Below, piece after piece: positions 12,286 through 24,009 of a DNA stretch of 64,000 bases. The notes beneath the pieces were generated by a model. The model had not been told where the DNA came from, ran no database searches, and saw nothing but the letters and a program-made list of their open reading frames with translations. The stretch comes from Sambucus nigra (Eukaryota > Streptophyta > Magnoliopsida > Dipsacales > Adoxaceae), in assembly GCA_949130495.1 (NCBI GenBank), contig OX422222.1, positions 106,071,709 through 106,135,708 on the forward strand. The letters are read 5' to 3'. Position numbers and translations under genes: made by a program. Position 1 is the first letter of the stretch; every line of letters begins with the position of its first letter.

Positions 12286-13225
12286 GGATTGCTACGAATG
12301 GACTATCGTGTTCTCCATTCCAGGACAGGAGATGTTCTTAATAGCAATGCCACTACCCGGGGGAGGGTCACGCACACACTTATATTACATTGAGGCGGAA
12401 ACCTCACAGGAGGTGGCTATTCCGTTGGATTCAATCCCAGTGGTGAGAGACTTTGAGGATGTATTTCAGGAGATATCAGGGTTGCCACCTAGCAGGGAAA
12501 TCAAATTTGTGATCGATTTAGCACCAGGGACGAGGCCAATTGCTCGGGCCCCATACCGTATGGCCCCTTCAGAGATGCGTGAGCTGAGGGAGCAGATTCA
12601 GCAGCTTCTGGTTCAGGGTTTCATACGACGGAGTACATCGTCGTGGGGTGCACCAATGTTATTTGTGAAAATGCGAGATGTCTCACTACGGTTATGCGTG
12701 GACTATAGAGAGCTGAATAAGGCCACGATACGGAATAAGTATCCGTTGCCTAGGATTGACGACCTATTTGACCAGTTGAGAGGGGCGTCGTATTTCTCTA
12801 AGGTCGACTTAAGGTCAGGATATCATCAACTACGTATCCGAGAGGAAGATGTTCCGAAGACCGCTTTCCTGTCGCGGTATGGATCTTACGAGTTCAGGGT
12901 GATGCCATTCGGACTCACCAATGCACCAGCAGTGTTCATGGACCTAATGAACAGAGTATTCAGGGAGTTTCTCGATCAGTTTGTTATCGTGTTCATTGAT
13001 GACATCCTGATCTACTCGCGTACCGAGGAGGAACACGTAGAGCACTTACATATAGTATTACAGACATTACGGGATCACCAACTCTATGCCAAATTCGGTA
13101 AGTGTGGATTTTAGCTACGGGAGGTCCAGTTCCTTGGCCACGTGGTGTCAGACCAGGGTATTGCGGTGGATCCAAGTAAAGTATCGGCGGTGAGGGAGTG
13201 GGGATAGCCCACGACACCGATAAAA
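12286..13225 (+). pseudogene. Reverse transcriptase region of the gypsy element
   Basis: Open from 12260 to 13114. RT landmarks in order: [48 protein letters not shown] and the catalytic box [10 protein letters not shown] at about 12986-13015. A TAG at 13112-13114 falls in the KCGF...VQFLGHVVS segment at the end of RT, and a second TAG at 13205-13207 sits just before [14 protein letters not shown], the RT/RNase H connection. Both are in the same frame as the rest, so they are substitutions rather than frameshifts. The active-site residues (both aspartates of IDD and the aspartate of KVDL) are present. Confidence 0.93.
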
Positions 13226-13894
13226 GTGCGCAGTTTTCTGGGGTTGGCCGGTTATTACAGATGGTTCATCAAAGGATTCTCAAAGATTGCGGGCCCTTTG
13301 ACGAATCTTACCCGGAAAGGGGTACCTTTCACTTGGAATGATCACTATCAATTATCCTTCGACGAGTTAAAGGACAAGTTAACATTTGCACCCGTTCTTG
13401 CATTGCCGAAAGGAGGATTAGAGTATCGGGTTTACACTGACGCATCCTTACAGGGACTTAGGGGTGTGCTTCAGCAGGAGGAAAGGGCTATAGCTTATGC
13501 ATCCAGGAAGTTAAAGCCCCATGAGAGGAATTACCCCACTCACGACCTGGAGTTAGCAGCAGTCATTTTTGCTTTGAGGATATGGAGACATTATCTCCTG
13601 GGGGAGCAGTTCACGCTATTCACGGATCACAAATCACTTCAGTATCTCTTCACTCAGAAGGATTTGAATATGAGACAGAGGCGATGGCTAGAATTCATGA
13701 AAGACTATCAGTTTGATATTCAGTATCATCCTGGTAAGGCTAATGTGGTGGCAGATGCATTGAGTCGGAGACCGACTGGGAAAATATTAGAAGTCTGGAA
13801 AGCGAAGTGGAGAGAACTTCGATACGAGGATGATGTAGCCAGGGCTTGCATGTCAGCATTATCCATCACATCGAGATCATTATGCGGGTTGTGA
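13226..13894 (+). pseudogene. RNase H region of the gypsy element
   Basis: Same frame as RT. It begins with [20 protein letters not shown] and carries the catalytic aspartate in [10 protein letters not shown], the glutamate in [13 protein letters not shown], and the aspartate in [11 protein letters not shown]. The domain ends [16 protein letters not shown] at about 13725-13780. After that the frame runs into unrelated sequence and a stop at 13892-13894; the integrase N-terminus continues in another frame, so a frameshift lies near 13800-13850. Normal role: removal of the RNA strand of RNA:DNA hybrids during cDNA synthesis. Confidence 0.93.
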
Positions 13895-15125
13895 GGGCTC
13901 ATGCAGAGGATCAGACCTGTCGGGATAGGGTGAGCCAGCTGCTAGCTGAGGGAGCAGAGGGCTACTCGATCAGCTCGGAGGGAGGCTTACACCATAATGG
14001 GAGGTTGATTGTGCCAGAGGATGCGGAATTGAGGCACGCTGTTATGACGGAGTCTCATGGGTCGATATTCGCGGTACATCCCGGTGGGGATAAGATGTAT
14101 CAAGATATGAGGAGGCAGTATTGGTGGGCAGGGATGAAACGGGACATAGCAGAGTTTGTTTTGAAATGTGCCACGTGTCAGCTTGTGAAAGTTGACCATC
14201 AGGGATGCTACAGCCACTTGAAATTCTTATGTGGAAGTGGGAGATCATCTCTATGGACTTCATTACAGGGTTACCGACATCACAGAAGGGTCATGATTCC
14301 ATATGGGTTATTGTGGATCGGTTGACCAAAGTGGCCCACTTCCTACCGGTTCGCACAGACTTTGAGATGATGCGTTATGCACAGCTATTAATAGCGGAGA
14401 TTGTTAAACTGCACGGGGTACCGATTAATATTGTGTCGGATAGGGACAAGATCTTTGTGGCCCATTTTTGGCAGAGTTTTCAGGAGGCCATGGGCACGGA
14501 GTTACGTTTGAGTACAGTCTATCACCCACAGACTGACGGACAGACCGAGAGAGTCAATCAGATGTTGGAAGATATGCTCAGAATGTGTATACTAGACTTT
14601 GGGGGAGGTTGGGAGAAATATCTTCCTCTGGTAGAGTTTGCGTATAATAACTCTTACCAATTCACGATCGGCATGGCACCATTCGAGGCATTATACGGGA
14701 GACCCTGTCGTTCACCCGCTTGTTGGTTAGAGGTGGGGGACAACAAACTGTTGGGGCCGGAGATTGTTCAGGAGACATCTTCCAAGATAGAGCTGATCCG
14801 AGGGAGGATTCGGATAGCTCAGGATAGGCAGAAAAGTTACGCTGATGCTTCACGGAGACACGTGGAGTTAGAGGTTGGGGATCAGGTATTGGTCAGGGTA
14901 TCCCCCATGAAAGGGGTGATGAGGTTCGGCAAGAAGGGTAAGCTAGCACCGAGGTACGTGGGACCTTTACCAATTATCGAGAGGGTGGGGCCGGTAGCCT
15001 ACAGGCTGGGATTACCGGATCATCTTCAGCGGATACACGACGTGTTCCATGTAGCATCGCTGAAGAAATATCGCAGGAGTGAGAGGGCCTTCTGGCACAT
15101 TCCACTCGAAGAAATTGATTTATAG
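13846..15125 (+). pseudogene. Integrase of the gypsy element, frameshifted
   Basis: The N-terminal zinc-binding part reads LRHAVMTESHGSIFAVHPGG, later KCATCQLVK (HHCC type), in one frame to about 14200. The catalytic core is in a second frame from 14205: SMDFITGLP and IVSDRDKIFV give the two aspartates and YHPQTDGQTERVNQMLED the glutamate of D,D-35-E. A GPY/F-type module follows (KLAPRYVGPLPIIERVGPVA) and then HDVFHVASLKKY. The core ORF ends at a TAG, 15123-15125. The frameshift near 14190-14205 removes the link between the zinc domain and the core. Normal role: insertion of the cDNA into host chromatin. Confidence 0.92.
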
Positions 15126-15311
15126 CCAGACATCTCATATGAGAAGAGGCCGGTGGCTATCCTAGACCGTAGCGAGCGGAAATTACGATCCAAGGTTGTT
15201 CCACTAGTTAGAGTACAGTGGGGTCATCACAACATTGACGAGTCTACCTGGGAGCAGGAGGAGGATATGCGGGAGAAATATCCAGAGCTTTTCATCACAG
15301 GCATGACCTAA
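15126..15311 (+). pseudogene. Chromodomain-like C-terminal tail of the gypsy integrase
   Basis: In the integrase frame directly after the TAG at 15123-15125. It reads EKRPVAILDRSERKLRSK, then VRVQWGHHNIDESTWEQEE and DMREKYPELF, then stops at TAA 15309-15311. The pattern (aromatic V-x-W, then E-x-T-W-E, then YPELF) is the chromodomain-like module at the end of chromoviral integrases, which steers insertion toward modified chromatin. The preceding stop would separate it from the integrase. Confidence 0.85.
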
Positions 15312-15334
15312 TTTCGGGGACGAAATTTCTTTGT

Positions 15335-15345
15335 AAGGGGGGGAG
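15335..15345 (+). other. Gypsy polypurine tract
   Basis: AAGGGGGGGAG, two bases before the 3' LTR start; primer for plus-strand cDNA. Confidence 0.85.
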
Positions 15346-15347
15346 TA

Positions 15348-18113
15348 TGTAACACCCCGCATTTTTCATGCATTAAATATTTAATTAATTCGGGAATTTA
15401 AAATTACTTGTGAGTCGTAACTTAATTGAATTAATTAGGGAAATTTTATTTAAATATTAATCGAGGAGTAAATGGTTAATATTTAGGGGAGTTTATTTAC
15501 TAAGCGAATATAAATTATTTATTTAAGTCATTTCCAGTATTAATGACTGGGTATACACTTATCTCAACCGGGAGTCGGTATAGATTAAAGGGGTGAGGCG
15601 ATAAAGATTTTTATAAATTAATTTGGATACCAATTCTGAGTGTACGGTTGAGTCCGGATGGGCCGAGATAGTCGAAAAAGTGTACCCGGTGGTAATAAAC
15701 GGGTCACGGGGCGTTTTTAGACATAGTCGGGCCCACACGGGGGCATTTGGGTCACTTGGGCTTGGCCCATTAGGCAAAATACAGGATTAGGTAAATTAAG
15801 GAATTTGGAAGGAATAATAAAACGGCTGATAGAGTTTTAGAAAAGGCTAAGTGTACTAAGGAACCCTAATAGCAGTTAAAGGCAGTTTTGGGGTCACTAG
15901 AGAGCCAACAAGGATCGTCTTCAACCTTGGAAATTCATCTCCGAATCAGACACTACGAAACCTAAGGCAAGTGGATAACTTGCAATAGTATTGAATCTGT
16001 TTTGAAATTCATATTCATGTGATATGTTTGATCAAAAATTCGTTTTGGGTGTTCATGGCATAAACATGAGGTTTTGAAAATAATAATCTGATTTACGAAT
16101 TTGAATGAGGATTCTTGAAGAAATCTGATATTATAAATTGATATATATCTGGTAGGATGTTATCTGGATAATTAGAAACGAATTTGATGATGGAACTTGG
16201 ATTGTAAATGGGTATTGGGTTAAAGATGGAGTTTTCCCCAAATACGAAAATTATAGTTAATGGACGAATTAATAATGTTGGTGGACATCCTGGAGGTTCC
16301 TAATAAGTTTTCTAACATGTATTGAGGTTAAGAGGGCTTGAGGTTACGGGTAGAAGAAACTAGGGTTTGAGAAATTTCGTCCATGGCTGATTCTGTCTTC
16401 GCGAAGAAGACGAAGACCTGCTCGATCGATCGATCGAAGGTCTGGGGTCGATCGATCGAAGGTCGGCAGAATTTGGCAGATTCGCCCAGTTATGTATATA
16501 TGAGGGAATTTACATAATAATCTTTATGTAATTAATTATTGAGAAATTAATACATGAGTTTAAATCTAATTAATTGAGAGTAAAGTTAATTAGGATTTGA
16601 GGGAGTTTTTGGGTGACACGTCATGATTATAAATTCGAGAGTCAGGAATTTAGACTCGAGTGAGGTTATTTCGGGCTACGAGAGTAAGTCCAAATTTATG
16701 GTGGGAGCGACACCAAAGGTGACTAAATTAATTAATGTGTAAATTAATTAATAATTAGGGTTGGACCATAAACTCTTAATAAATTAAATAGGCTTCTGTT
16801 ACGGATTTAGTACATGGTGTAGCCGGGACATTTTATATTTATATATGTATACGGTGTGTGATAGTATATATATATAGTGTGTGTGCATTAATATCAGAGA
16901 TTGAATATTAGTATTATATACTCTAGTGCTATAGGGGGGGTTGCGCGTAGTGGATGAATCCCCTAGCTTGAGGAGTAGGGCGAGTATAATCCCAGGTCAT
17001 AGCGTCCGTTATATGGGTGAGGGGCATCTCACTTTCAAGGAAGGAATATGACCGCCTCCAATTCGTATGTTAAACTAAGTTAGTGAGCGAATCTAACTTG
17101 GATAACTAGGTTATATGAATACACCTAGTAAGATAGCACTTGGGAAAATTTATATTTTGTGAGTATCTTTACTCGGCGGGATATTAGTATTAAATGTTAT
17201 TTCAGTATGTTTGTGAATGCAGTAATATGATTAAATATATAATTAAGTAAATAATTATATATGGGGTAATTAATACATAGTGAAAAATGTATTATGTGCA
17301 TAACAGGTGTGAGTGTTATATGAAATTAAAAAGGGTAATGATTAAATTAAGTTGATGCTTATAATAACTTAAAAATCATGATTTAAGACATACTCGGTTA
17401 GAGTAGGTTAATTGCAAAGGGTTACATAAGTTATCAGGCCAGGAGAGTAGGACCTAGGTAAATTAAATTAGGGCGTTAGTAGTGCACATTAGAGGAGGGG
17501 TGAGGATATCCTCAAGGGAGTGCGGCACTAACTAAAATATGAAGAGCATGCATATTTATTTATTACTGCAAGTTAATCATTTGTTAAATGTTTTCAAATA
17601 TTTTTGGGTACTAACGCTTGCTATAAAAATTTTAAAAACCTTTTAGGTGTCCAGCCACAGGGACGCCAGGCTTGACTCTATTCCAGATATCCGTTGCTGC
17701 AGCACATGTGGATGTTGTGGGATTTTTTATAGACGCCTCCTTCTTTCATTCGTGTAGAGACTCTCTAGAAATTATCTGATCTTATCGCTCACAGTTCATT
17801 TATCAGTATTAGACTTGTTGAGACTTTCTTCTTATCTTTACTTGTATTGGGTATTTGGACCGATGGTTTATTCGGTTAGGTATTTTATTTGTGGATGGTT
17901 ATTTTAGTTAATCTGTGATTATGTATTATTTTATGTTCCCCGTGAGTTTTATTTAATTAATTGTAAGATAAAAATTGGCACCAGTCTACTTTTCTCACTT
18001 AGGCGGTTAGTAATTAAAAAGACGACAGTGATGCTAAGAATGGACCAACTGAGAAACCTTTTCTAACTTGATTTAGGACTGATCACCCGGGATTAATTAG
18101 GCGGGGTGTCACA
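15348..18113 (+). repeat. 3' LTR of the gypsy element
   Basis: Colinear with the 5' LTR over its full length with scattered substitutions and one insertion of about 10 bases near 17594-17603. Ends GGGGTGTCACA and is followed by TCCCC. Confidence 0.93.
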
Positions 18114-20640
18114 TCCCCCCCCCCCCCCCCCCCTTTTTGTTTTCGAATAGATAAAGGTGATAGAATTAATAAAGTACTCAATTCTCCCCCAAGGTAATTA
18201 AGTACATGAATCTCCCTAAAAACTACGCAAGGGATATACATATGGAAAAACAAGTAGAGGGGAGATGCATAAAGTGTTAAAGACATGAAAGCATATGGGC
18301 AACAAATAGACAATAACTAATCCAAGAAAGTATAATGGATGCTAACTATGAAGCGAATAAAAATGATATCAATTTGAAACATAAGAAACTATGCATGTGA
18401 TATCAAACAAAATTTTGCAACAAGTTAGGTACTAATTATGAATTAAAGCATAAGTGGACTAGCTAAAATGACAAACACTCAAAATAAAACATAATATCAT
18501 ATATATGTATACACAATATATATAAAATATATACAAGCACACATATAAAGATATAAACTCATAAATGACACAAAATAAATTAACATGAGCTTTCCACACT
18601 CTTATAGCATAAATGTGTCATATGGAAACGGAAGTGAAGGGGTGTGAACAAGATACCAAAGAATTAAAACCCAATCACTTAAAACATGTTCACGGAGTTC
18701 TCATTTGATTGAAAACTTTATCACATTTGAATATAACCTCATGTGATAATATAAATTGAACTCAATGAACAAACATACACAATGCATACAAGACTAGAAT
18801 TTTGATGATTTTACAAACCAATAGAGTCATGATAATGAAAGCGCAACTAGGATAAACGGACATTGTGCAAACCGTTGATAGACCATCCAAACTCCTTCAA
18901 AATAAGAATATTAATTTTTGAATGACTATATCAAACTAAACAAATTAGGTCTTGGCAAATATTTTCTTTTAATGTCATTATTCTTTTAGGTCGTTGGACC
19001 ACGTATTTCTTTTAGGTCCAAACAAACGGTGGCTTACTCGTAAAGGATGATTTTTCCTTTCGGAGCCCTTTCCCATGCACATTTATATATATCATTTTTA
19101 TATCTCACAAAAATCTCACGTGCAACGGATTTTAACATGCACTAGTCCTCCTAGATCACAAAATACGTAGATGACTAGATTGGTAGGAGAACACCTCACA
19201 AAGCTCAAATATACATGTGAAGTTAAAATTTCAAGTGAGCTTGTGCATGTTTGAATTGAGGCATATAAAAATAGAATCCATTATAGCAACACAAAATCCA
19301 ACTACTCCGTGTAAGCATGGTAAAGAACATTTTAAGGATTGACAATCTTAACCAAAAGTTCTAGCCACATGGAAGCGAAAAAGAAGGGATTCGAACACAA
19401 ACATATGCCACAAAAGGTATGTAAAACCAAAATACACAAAAAAAAAAAAAAAAACTTTTTGAATTTTTAAAATTCTTAACCAAACAAACAAAAATATTTA
19501 CTCAAAACACAAACAAAATCATTTTGTATTTTTCATTAAGCCTAAATAACTCATAAGATAGACACCCAAAATAGCTGTCGGGTAGGCAAAAAGTTTGACC
19601 TGTCATTTTGGATATCAAACCCCAAAAAGTAAAAATATTGAAGGGCAGAGTCAATATCAAAAAATTAACAAGGGTTAAACCCCAAGAAACCCAAAATATT
19701 AAAGTAATATGAAAAATGATTTTCAAAACTAAAACACACGTATATATTCTAACCAATTTTAAATCTTCCCCATATATTACCTCACCTACTAGGCAATTAG
19801 CCATGATTTTTTACCAATTTCAACCCTATAAAAAAAACCAAGGGCATGACCGATCATAATAGGAATCAAAGGTAAAATCGTTATATAGTTGACCTGAAGA
19901 ATGGTTTAAGATTAGGTTTATTTCAATGTCCTGAATTTATAAAGTAATATTAGATTATGCATTATCATGTGCTTATATGGAAATGTTTTATATTAATAAA
20001 TGTGGATGGTTAAATCTATGGATTAAAAATGAGCATTTGACATATTTAGTTAAATGCAAAGTTTTCAAAAGTTATATTTTGAATAATATAAATAAGTATC
20101 TATTTTTACTTAAATGCATTCAAATTTACACTGACCGGTACATTTTATCAATTGATTTTTTGTTTAGTATCTTTTTGTTAAAGGTCCATCGAGTTAACGA
20201 TCATTTTACTTGCACATGATCAGTGAAAGAAATATTTATCGAATTTGGAATACCATAATAAAAATAAAATCTCACAAAATCAATAGACAAACGAATCTGA
20301 AATTGAAGGAATTAAACATCAAAACTGGACAATTATGGACATATGGAAGTGAAAAAAATCGAATGATTATTAATCTAAAGGTTAAGTGTAGTACTTGCAA
20401 AATTATGGGTCGGGCTTAATTTGGGCAGGTCAAATATGGGTTGGGCTAAATGTTGGTTGAACCAAATATAGGCGGACTAAATATGGGTTGGGCCAACCCA
20501 TTGTTTTTCTACTAAAGTAAGTATTATAATTCGAGGTATATGTAAAAACAACTCATATTATAATAAATAACGAGGATTCAATACAACTATAATACAACTA
20601 TAATACAACTCATAAAATAACGAGGATTCAATACAACTAT
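18114..20640. other. Non-coding DNA right of the gypsy element
   Basis: Begins with the TSD and a C homopolymer (about 18115-18133), then sequence resembling the split copia 3' region (another CTCCCCCAAG run near 18184). From about 18300 it is AT-rich with no supported gene. It contains an A-run at about 19439-19455 and a stretch of GGGTTGGGCCAA-like repeats at 20405-20502, and near 20560-20645 a short duplication of ATAACGAGGATTCAATACAA. Weak ORFs at 19502-20419 have no recognisable domain. Confidence 0.55.
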
Positions 20641-20651
20641 AATAAATACTA

Positions 20652-21568
20652 CTAATCATTAATTGAACCACTTGGACTTGGCGTAGGGTTAGACGACCCG
20701 GCATAGTTCGATTGTAACTCGTAAATCATAGCTTCGGTGGCAGCAACCATCGTTGTTAGGCCATTGAACCTTTTATAATGAAACTGCTTCTGCATATGAT
20801 TCATATTGTTCATACCTAGCTCCATGACGTACGACTGCTCTCGCCTTAGGCGCACAAGCTGATCTTGTTTTTTGGTGAGTTGATCAGCTCGCTTCATCTC
20901 GATGAACGCATCCATTTGAGAGTCAAATTTAAGGGCACGATTATTCTTCCACTCTTGCTTGCTTTTGAACATTGCATTGAAGTCTTCGCAATGTTTGAGT
21001 ACCGCCGTGTTACAATCCAAGCTATCAGAACGTGCTCGTTGACGTGCACTTTGTTTCTCACCCTTCCTGTCCGGAGGTCTATCCGGTACGTCTCGTACCA
21101 CCGAAGTGTCATCTTCGCGTACAGGTGTAGGGCTGTCGTCGTTCCCCGCTGTGTTTTCCAAGTCAAATTTTGGTAAATCTTTTAAAATTTGATAGCAGTT
21201 ATCGAACGTAAAATGTTTGCTGGTTTCGGCGCGGTACGCGTCGCGTGCATTAGTAACCGCTTGGAATTCGTTCGTCTCGCTTCCCATATTCTTGATTTGG
21301 TGAGAAAGCTTTGCAATATATAGCATTATTTGATGTGATATATGATTATAACGTGTTGATAGCATGGATCTCGTACGAGTAATTATAATTCCATGTGTGA
21401 CGTTATACTCATCCTTCACGGTGTCCCAAAATATGCCCGATGATATCGAGTTGCCTTCAATACTTCAGGCTGTATATTTAACATAAATGGTACATAGTAC
21501 TTCGTCCTCAAAAGGAGTCATATTGGTTGTCGAGTTGTACCGGAACTAATCGGTTGAGAGGAAGACAT
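20652..21568 (-). pseudogene. Myb/SANT-like, NAM-associated domain gene (PIF/Harbinger-associated type)
   Basis: The open part (20652-21419) gives 255 residues. In order: IKNMGSETNEFQ, then SKHFTFDNCYQILKDLPKFD, a proline/acidic linker, RPPDRKGEKQSARQR, and a basic/coiled C-terminus (QLTKKQDQLVRLRREQ). This pattern (a trihelix-like start, F-x-F-x-x-C-x-x-I-L-K-D, then RP-x-x-RK) is that of plant proteins annotated as NAM-associated C-terminal domain, often the DNA-binding partner ORF of PIF/Harbinger transposons. Upstream in the same frame I can read FEDEVLCTIYVKYTA and GIFWDTVKDEYN, separated by a TGA near 21470, and before that a frameshifted start MSSSQPISSGTT at 21568. So the N-terminal Myb-like half is broken. 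No transposase ORF is nearby. Confidence 0.62.
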
Positions 21569-21754
21569 ATTTTCTATAGAAATAAAATATATTAAGAATG
21601 GAAATAAGGAAATCACACGGAGGAAATTATACTCTCAAAATTTATAAAGGGTGAGAATGAAAGTAAAGGGTGAGAATGAAAATGTTTGAGGAATGTGGGC
21701 TGTATTTATAACAAAAATCTACCAACGGCCGTGAAAATGGGTAGCAGTAAAAAC

Positions 21755-21874
21755 AACTTCCTACGAACTTCTTTTGTTCGTAGGAATTCTTACGAACTTC
21801 TGAAGTTCGTAGGAACTTCCTATGAACAAAAGAAGTCCGTAGGAAGTTGCTACGAAGTTCAAAAGTTCGTAGGA
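21755..21874. repeat. Alternating inverted repeats of CTACGAACTTC
   Basis: About eight copies of CTACGAACTTC or its complement GAAGTTCGTAG in alternating orientation within 120 bp, with spacers such as TTTTGTTCGTAGG. They resemble subterminal transposase-binding repeats. A few hundred bases to the right, TGGATGCTCTAA near 22019-22030 resembles a MITE/Harbinger end followed by TAA, but no matching left end was found. Confidence 0.7.
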
Positions 21875-21889
21875 TGGTTTTACTGATTC

Positions 21890-22625
21890 ATTAGCCATCC
21901 AGTAACTTTGCAAATCCTTTACGTTTTCATCTACGAATTTTGTCAATTACCTCTCACCAGTGTAACTCTCTCAATTTGTAAATTTACAAATTTCTTTGTC
22001 CATACTCCCCACCATTGTGGATGCTCTAACCAGGTTACTCACCGATTGCGCTCAGCTATTTTGCAGCCCAACCACACGTTAAACCATTATAAAAACTATG
22101 GCCCTCTGACCCATTAAGATTAAAGCAATTTTGTTTGGTTACAACTTCACTGGGTTCATCAACTGAACATCTTTCTGGAATTAATTACATACGAATATAG
22201 GATTCAGACACATTTAGATACCTATACTAATATAATGTGTCTGCATTAATAATCGGGACCGCTCAGTATCGTTCAAACTATCCATCAATATAAACACGAC
22301 ATGGCAATGTGCATAAAAATATTTGCAAATGCATTGTCAATCTATATTACAACTCTGTTTTAACGTTTGATGCTCCTAATCAATGTCATAATCCTCTAGT
22401 TTCGGCAAAAGGTGATGTGATTTCAAAGAACCTCACACTTCCTACAATAGATAAATACATAAATTATTATATTACTTTCAGATGGGAAAATGTTTAGTGC
22501 TTGATATAATTGAACACTAGAATATTTTGTAGAGTGAGAAAGGGAGGAAAATATGTTAAAAGAAAAAAAAAATATATCTTTCAACTACATTATTGTTTGT
22601 TTATAATTACTAAGACACAAGTACA
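21890..22625. other. No gene seen
   Basis: AT-rich DNA. Short ORFs of 60-70 codons show no recognisable motif. Confidence 0.5.
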
Positions 22626-22636
22626 CTTATTAAATA

Positions 22637-22963
22637 GGGTAAAATGCAAAATTAATACTAAAGTTTGGTATCATTTTTAATATTGAGTGTTTGGTGCTTC
22701 AAAAATTACAATGTTAACCTTGATGTTTTAAAATTAGTATAATTTTAGCCCTCCATCACATCTTCACGAGGAGGCTTAAGAACTTCGATGAATAAAGGTT
22801 AAAGGGCGCTCACTCATCCACTACATTAACTCTCCTAGGGAAATGTGGCCGAGGCATAAAATTGCATGAATCTACAAATATTAAGGTTAACATTAAAACT
22901 TTTGAAAGATCCTTTCCAAAATTTAAAATGACCCCAAACTATAGAATTAAATTTGCATTATAC
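22637..22963. mobile_element. MULE-like MITE
   Basis: Terminal inverted repeats of about 45-50 bp with mismatches: left starts GGGTAAAATGCAAAATTAAT, right (reverse complement) GTATAATGCAAATTTAATTC. Flanked by CTTATTAAATA (22626-22636) and CTTACTAAATA (22964-22974), 10 of 11 matching, close to the 9-11 bp TSD typical of Mutator-like elements. No coding capacity. Confidence 0.6.
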
Positions 22964-22974
22964 CTTACTAAATA

Positions 22975-24009
22975 TTAAAAAGTATCACTTTCAAAAAATT
23001 GTGGTGACATTAACAATACCCGAAGGCCAGCGCTGAGGGGAGGGTGGAAAAGAGACCGTCTCGGACGCTGAAGTTTGAGAAATTCAATGAGTCCCCTTTA
23101 TTTTACAAGTGAAGAGAAGATCTTTACAAAAATTCATAAAGTTGTTCGACAACTGACTTGCTACTGCAAAAATATCACAATAAATATTATAATCTCTGTA
23201 AACAATTATTTAAATATTCTCTAGTCTTTTTGTCAATTTCTCTAAAAAGTATTATATAAATTTTTGTTAATTTTCCTTTTGTAAACCTAATTGGGTCAAT
23301 TATTTAATAGTCTCTACTATAAATATATATTTTTTAAAAAGGACATATATTTTTAGTTTAACCCATTTAGTGCCTCAAGCACTCAATATTCTCGTATTTT
23401 TAGAGGTCCGCGCCAGCGGCACTCTTTTTCCAAAATATATGGCAAAGGACTTTTTGAGGCAAAATAAAAAGACTTAGACTAAATAAGTATTAAAAAATAT
23501 TTGAGGGACTATTTGATATATGTCCCAATCTAATTTTGTATACAGACTCCACTCTAAAGGTTTCTCTCGAGTGGCTAAAATGTCGGGGTCAACACTACAA
23601 CACTCAATATATTGATGTTATTACAAGCCGTAGTCTACATAACCATTATTATTTCATTATTTTTAATCTGAACAGCTCTCAGCTTCCAAGGGAAGCTTTT
23701 GACCAACATTATCACCCCATTGAATGCAACCGTGGTCCGAAGCTATTGTACATATCTGCAGAAAGCTGATTGGGGAGGAAAATACTATCACTTAGCTTCA
23801 GTCTGAAATTCATACCCTACTCGGTCTAAAATGCGCAATTTATTAGGTAAATTGTAAATGCAGCAATGAATGGATGTCATTTTTTTGGTGATGACTAGTA
23901 ATTTCAAAGCAACAAATAAATGTGTTCAACCTCACTCTTTAGCTTTCCGATGGTATCTTGGGGAAATTGAAAAGAAGCTTGGCAAATTAAATATCCACTT
24001 TTAAAAATG
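22975..24009. other. No gene seen; isolated GC-rich motif at 23407
   Basis: AT-rich. One copy of TCCGCGCCAGCGGCAC lies at about 23407-23422, the same core as the array at 24188-24731. Sequence around 23660-23830 resembles 51535-51665 in order and wording (for example CATACCCTACTC), so both may be copies of one old dispersed repeat. Confidence 0.45.

Larger units (their letters stand above)
7859..18113 (+). mobile_element. Ty3/gypsy retrotransposon, Tekay/Del-like chromovirus, complete but defective
   Basis: A 10.26-kb element with two LTRs of about 2756 and 2766 bp, both starting TGTAACACCCCGC and ending GGTGTCACA. Internal order is tRNA-Met PBS, gag with zinc knuckle, protease, RT, RNase H, integrase, chromodomain-like tail, polypurine tract. 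The domain order RT-RNaseH-integrase defines Ty3/gypsy. The C-terminal tail and the TGTAACACC LTR start fit the Tekay (Del) chromovirus lineage. The LTRs differ by only an estimated 1-2 percent, including a 10-base insertion near 17594 in the right copy, so insertion is fairly recent, yet the coding region carries at least five stops and several frameshifts. It inserted into a minus-strand copia element. Confidence 0.93.

Noticed and set aside
18115..18133. C homopolymer as a signal
   Set aside because: Adjacent to the gypsy duplication; may be slippage or an assembly artefact, as may the C- and G-runs near 5240, 31999 and 62360.
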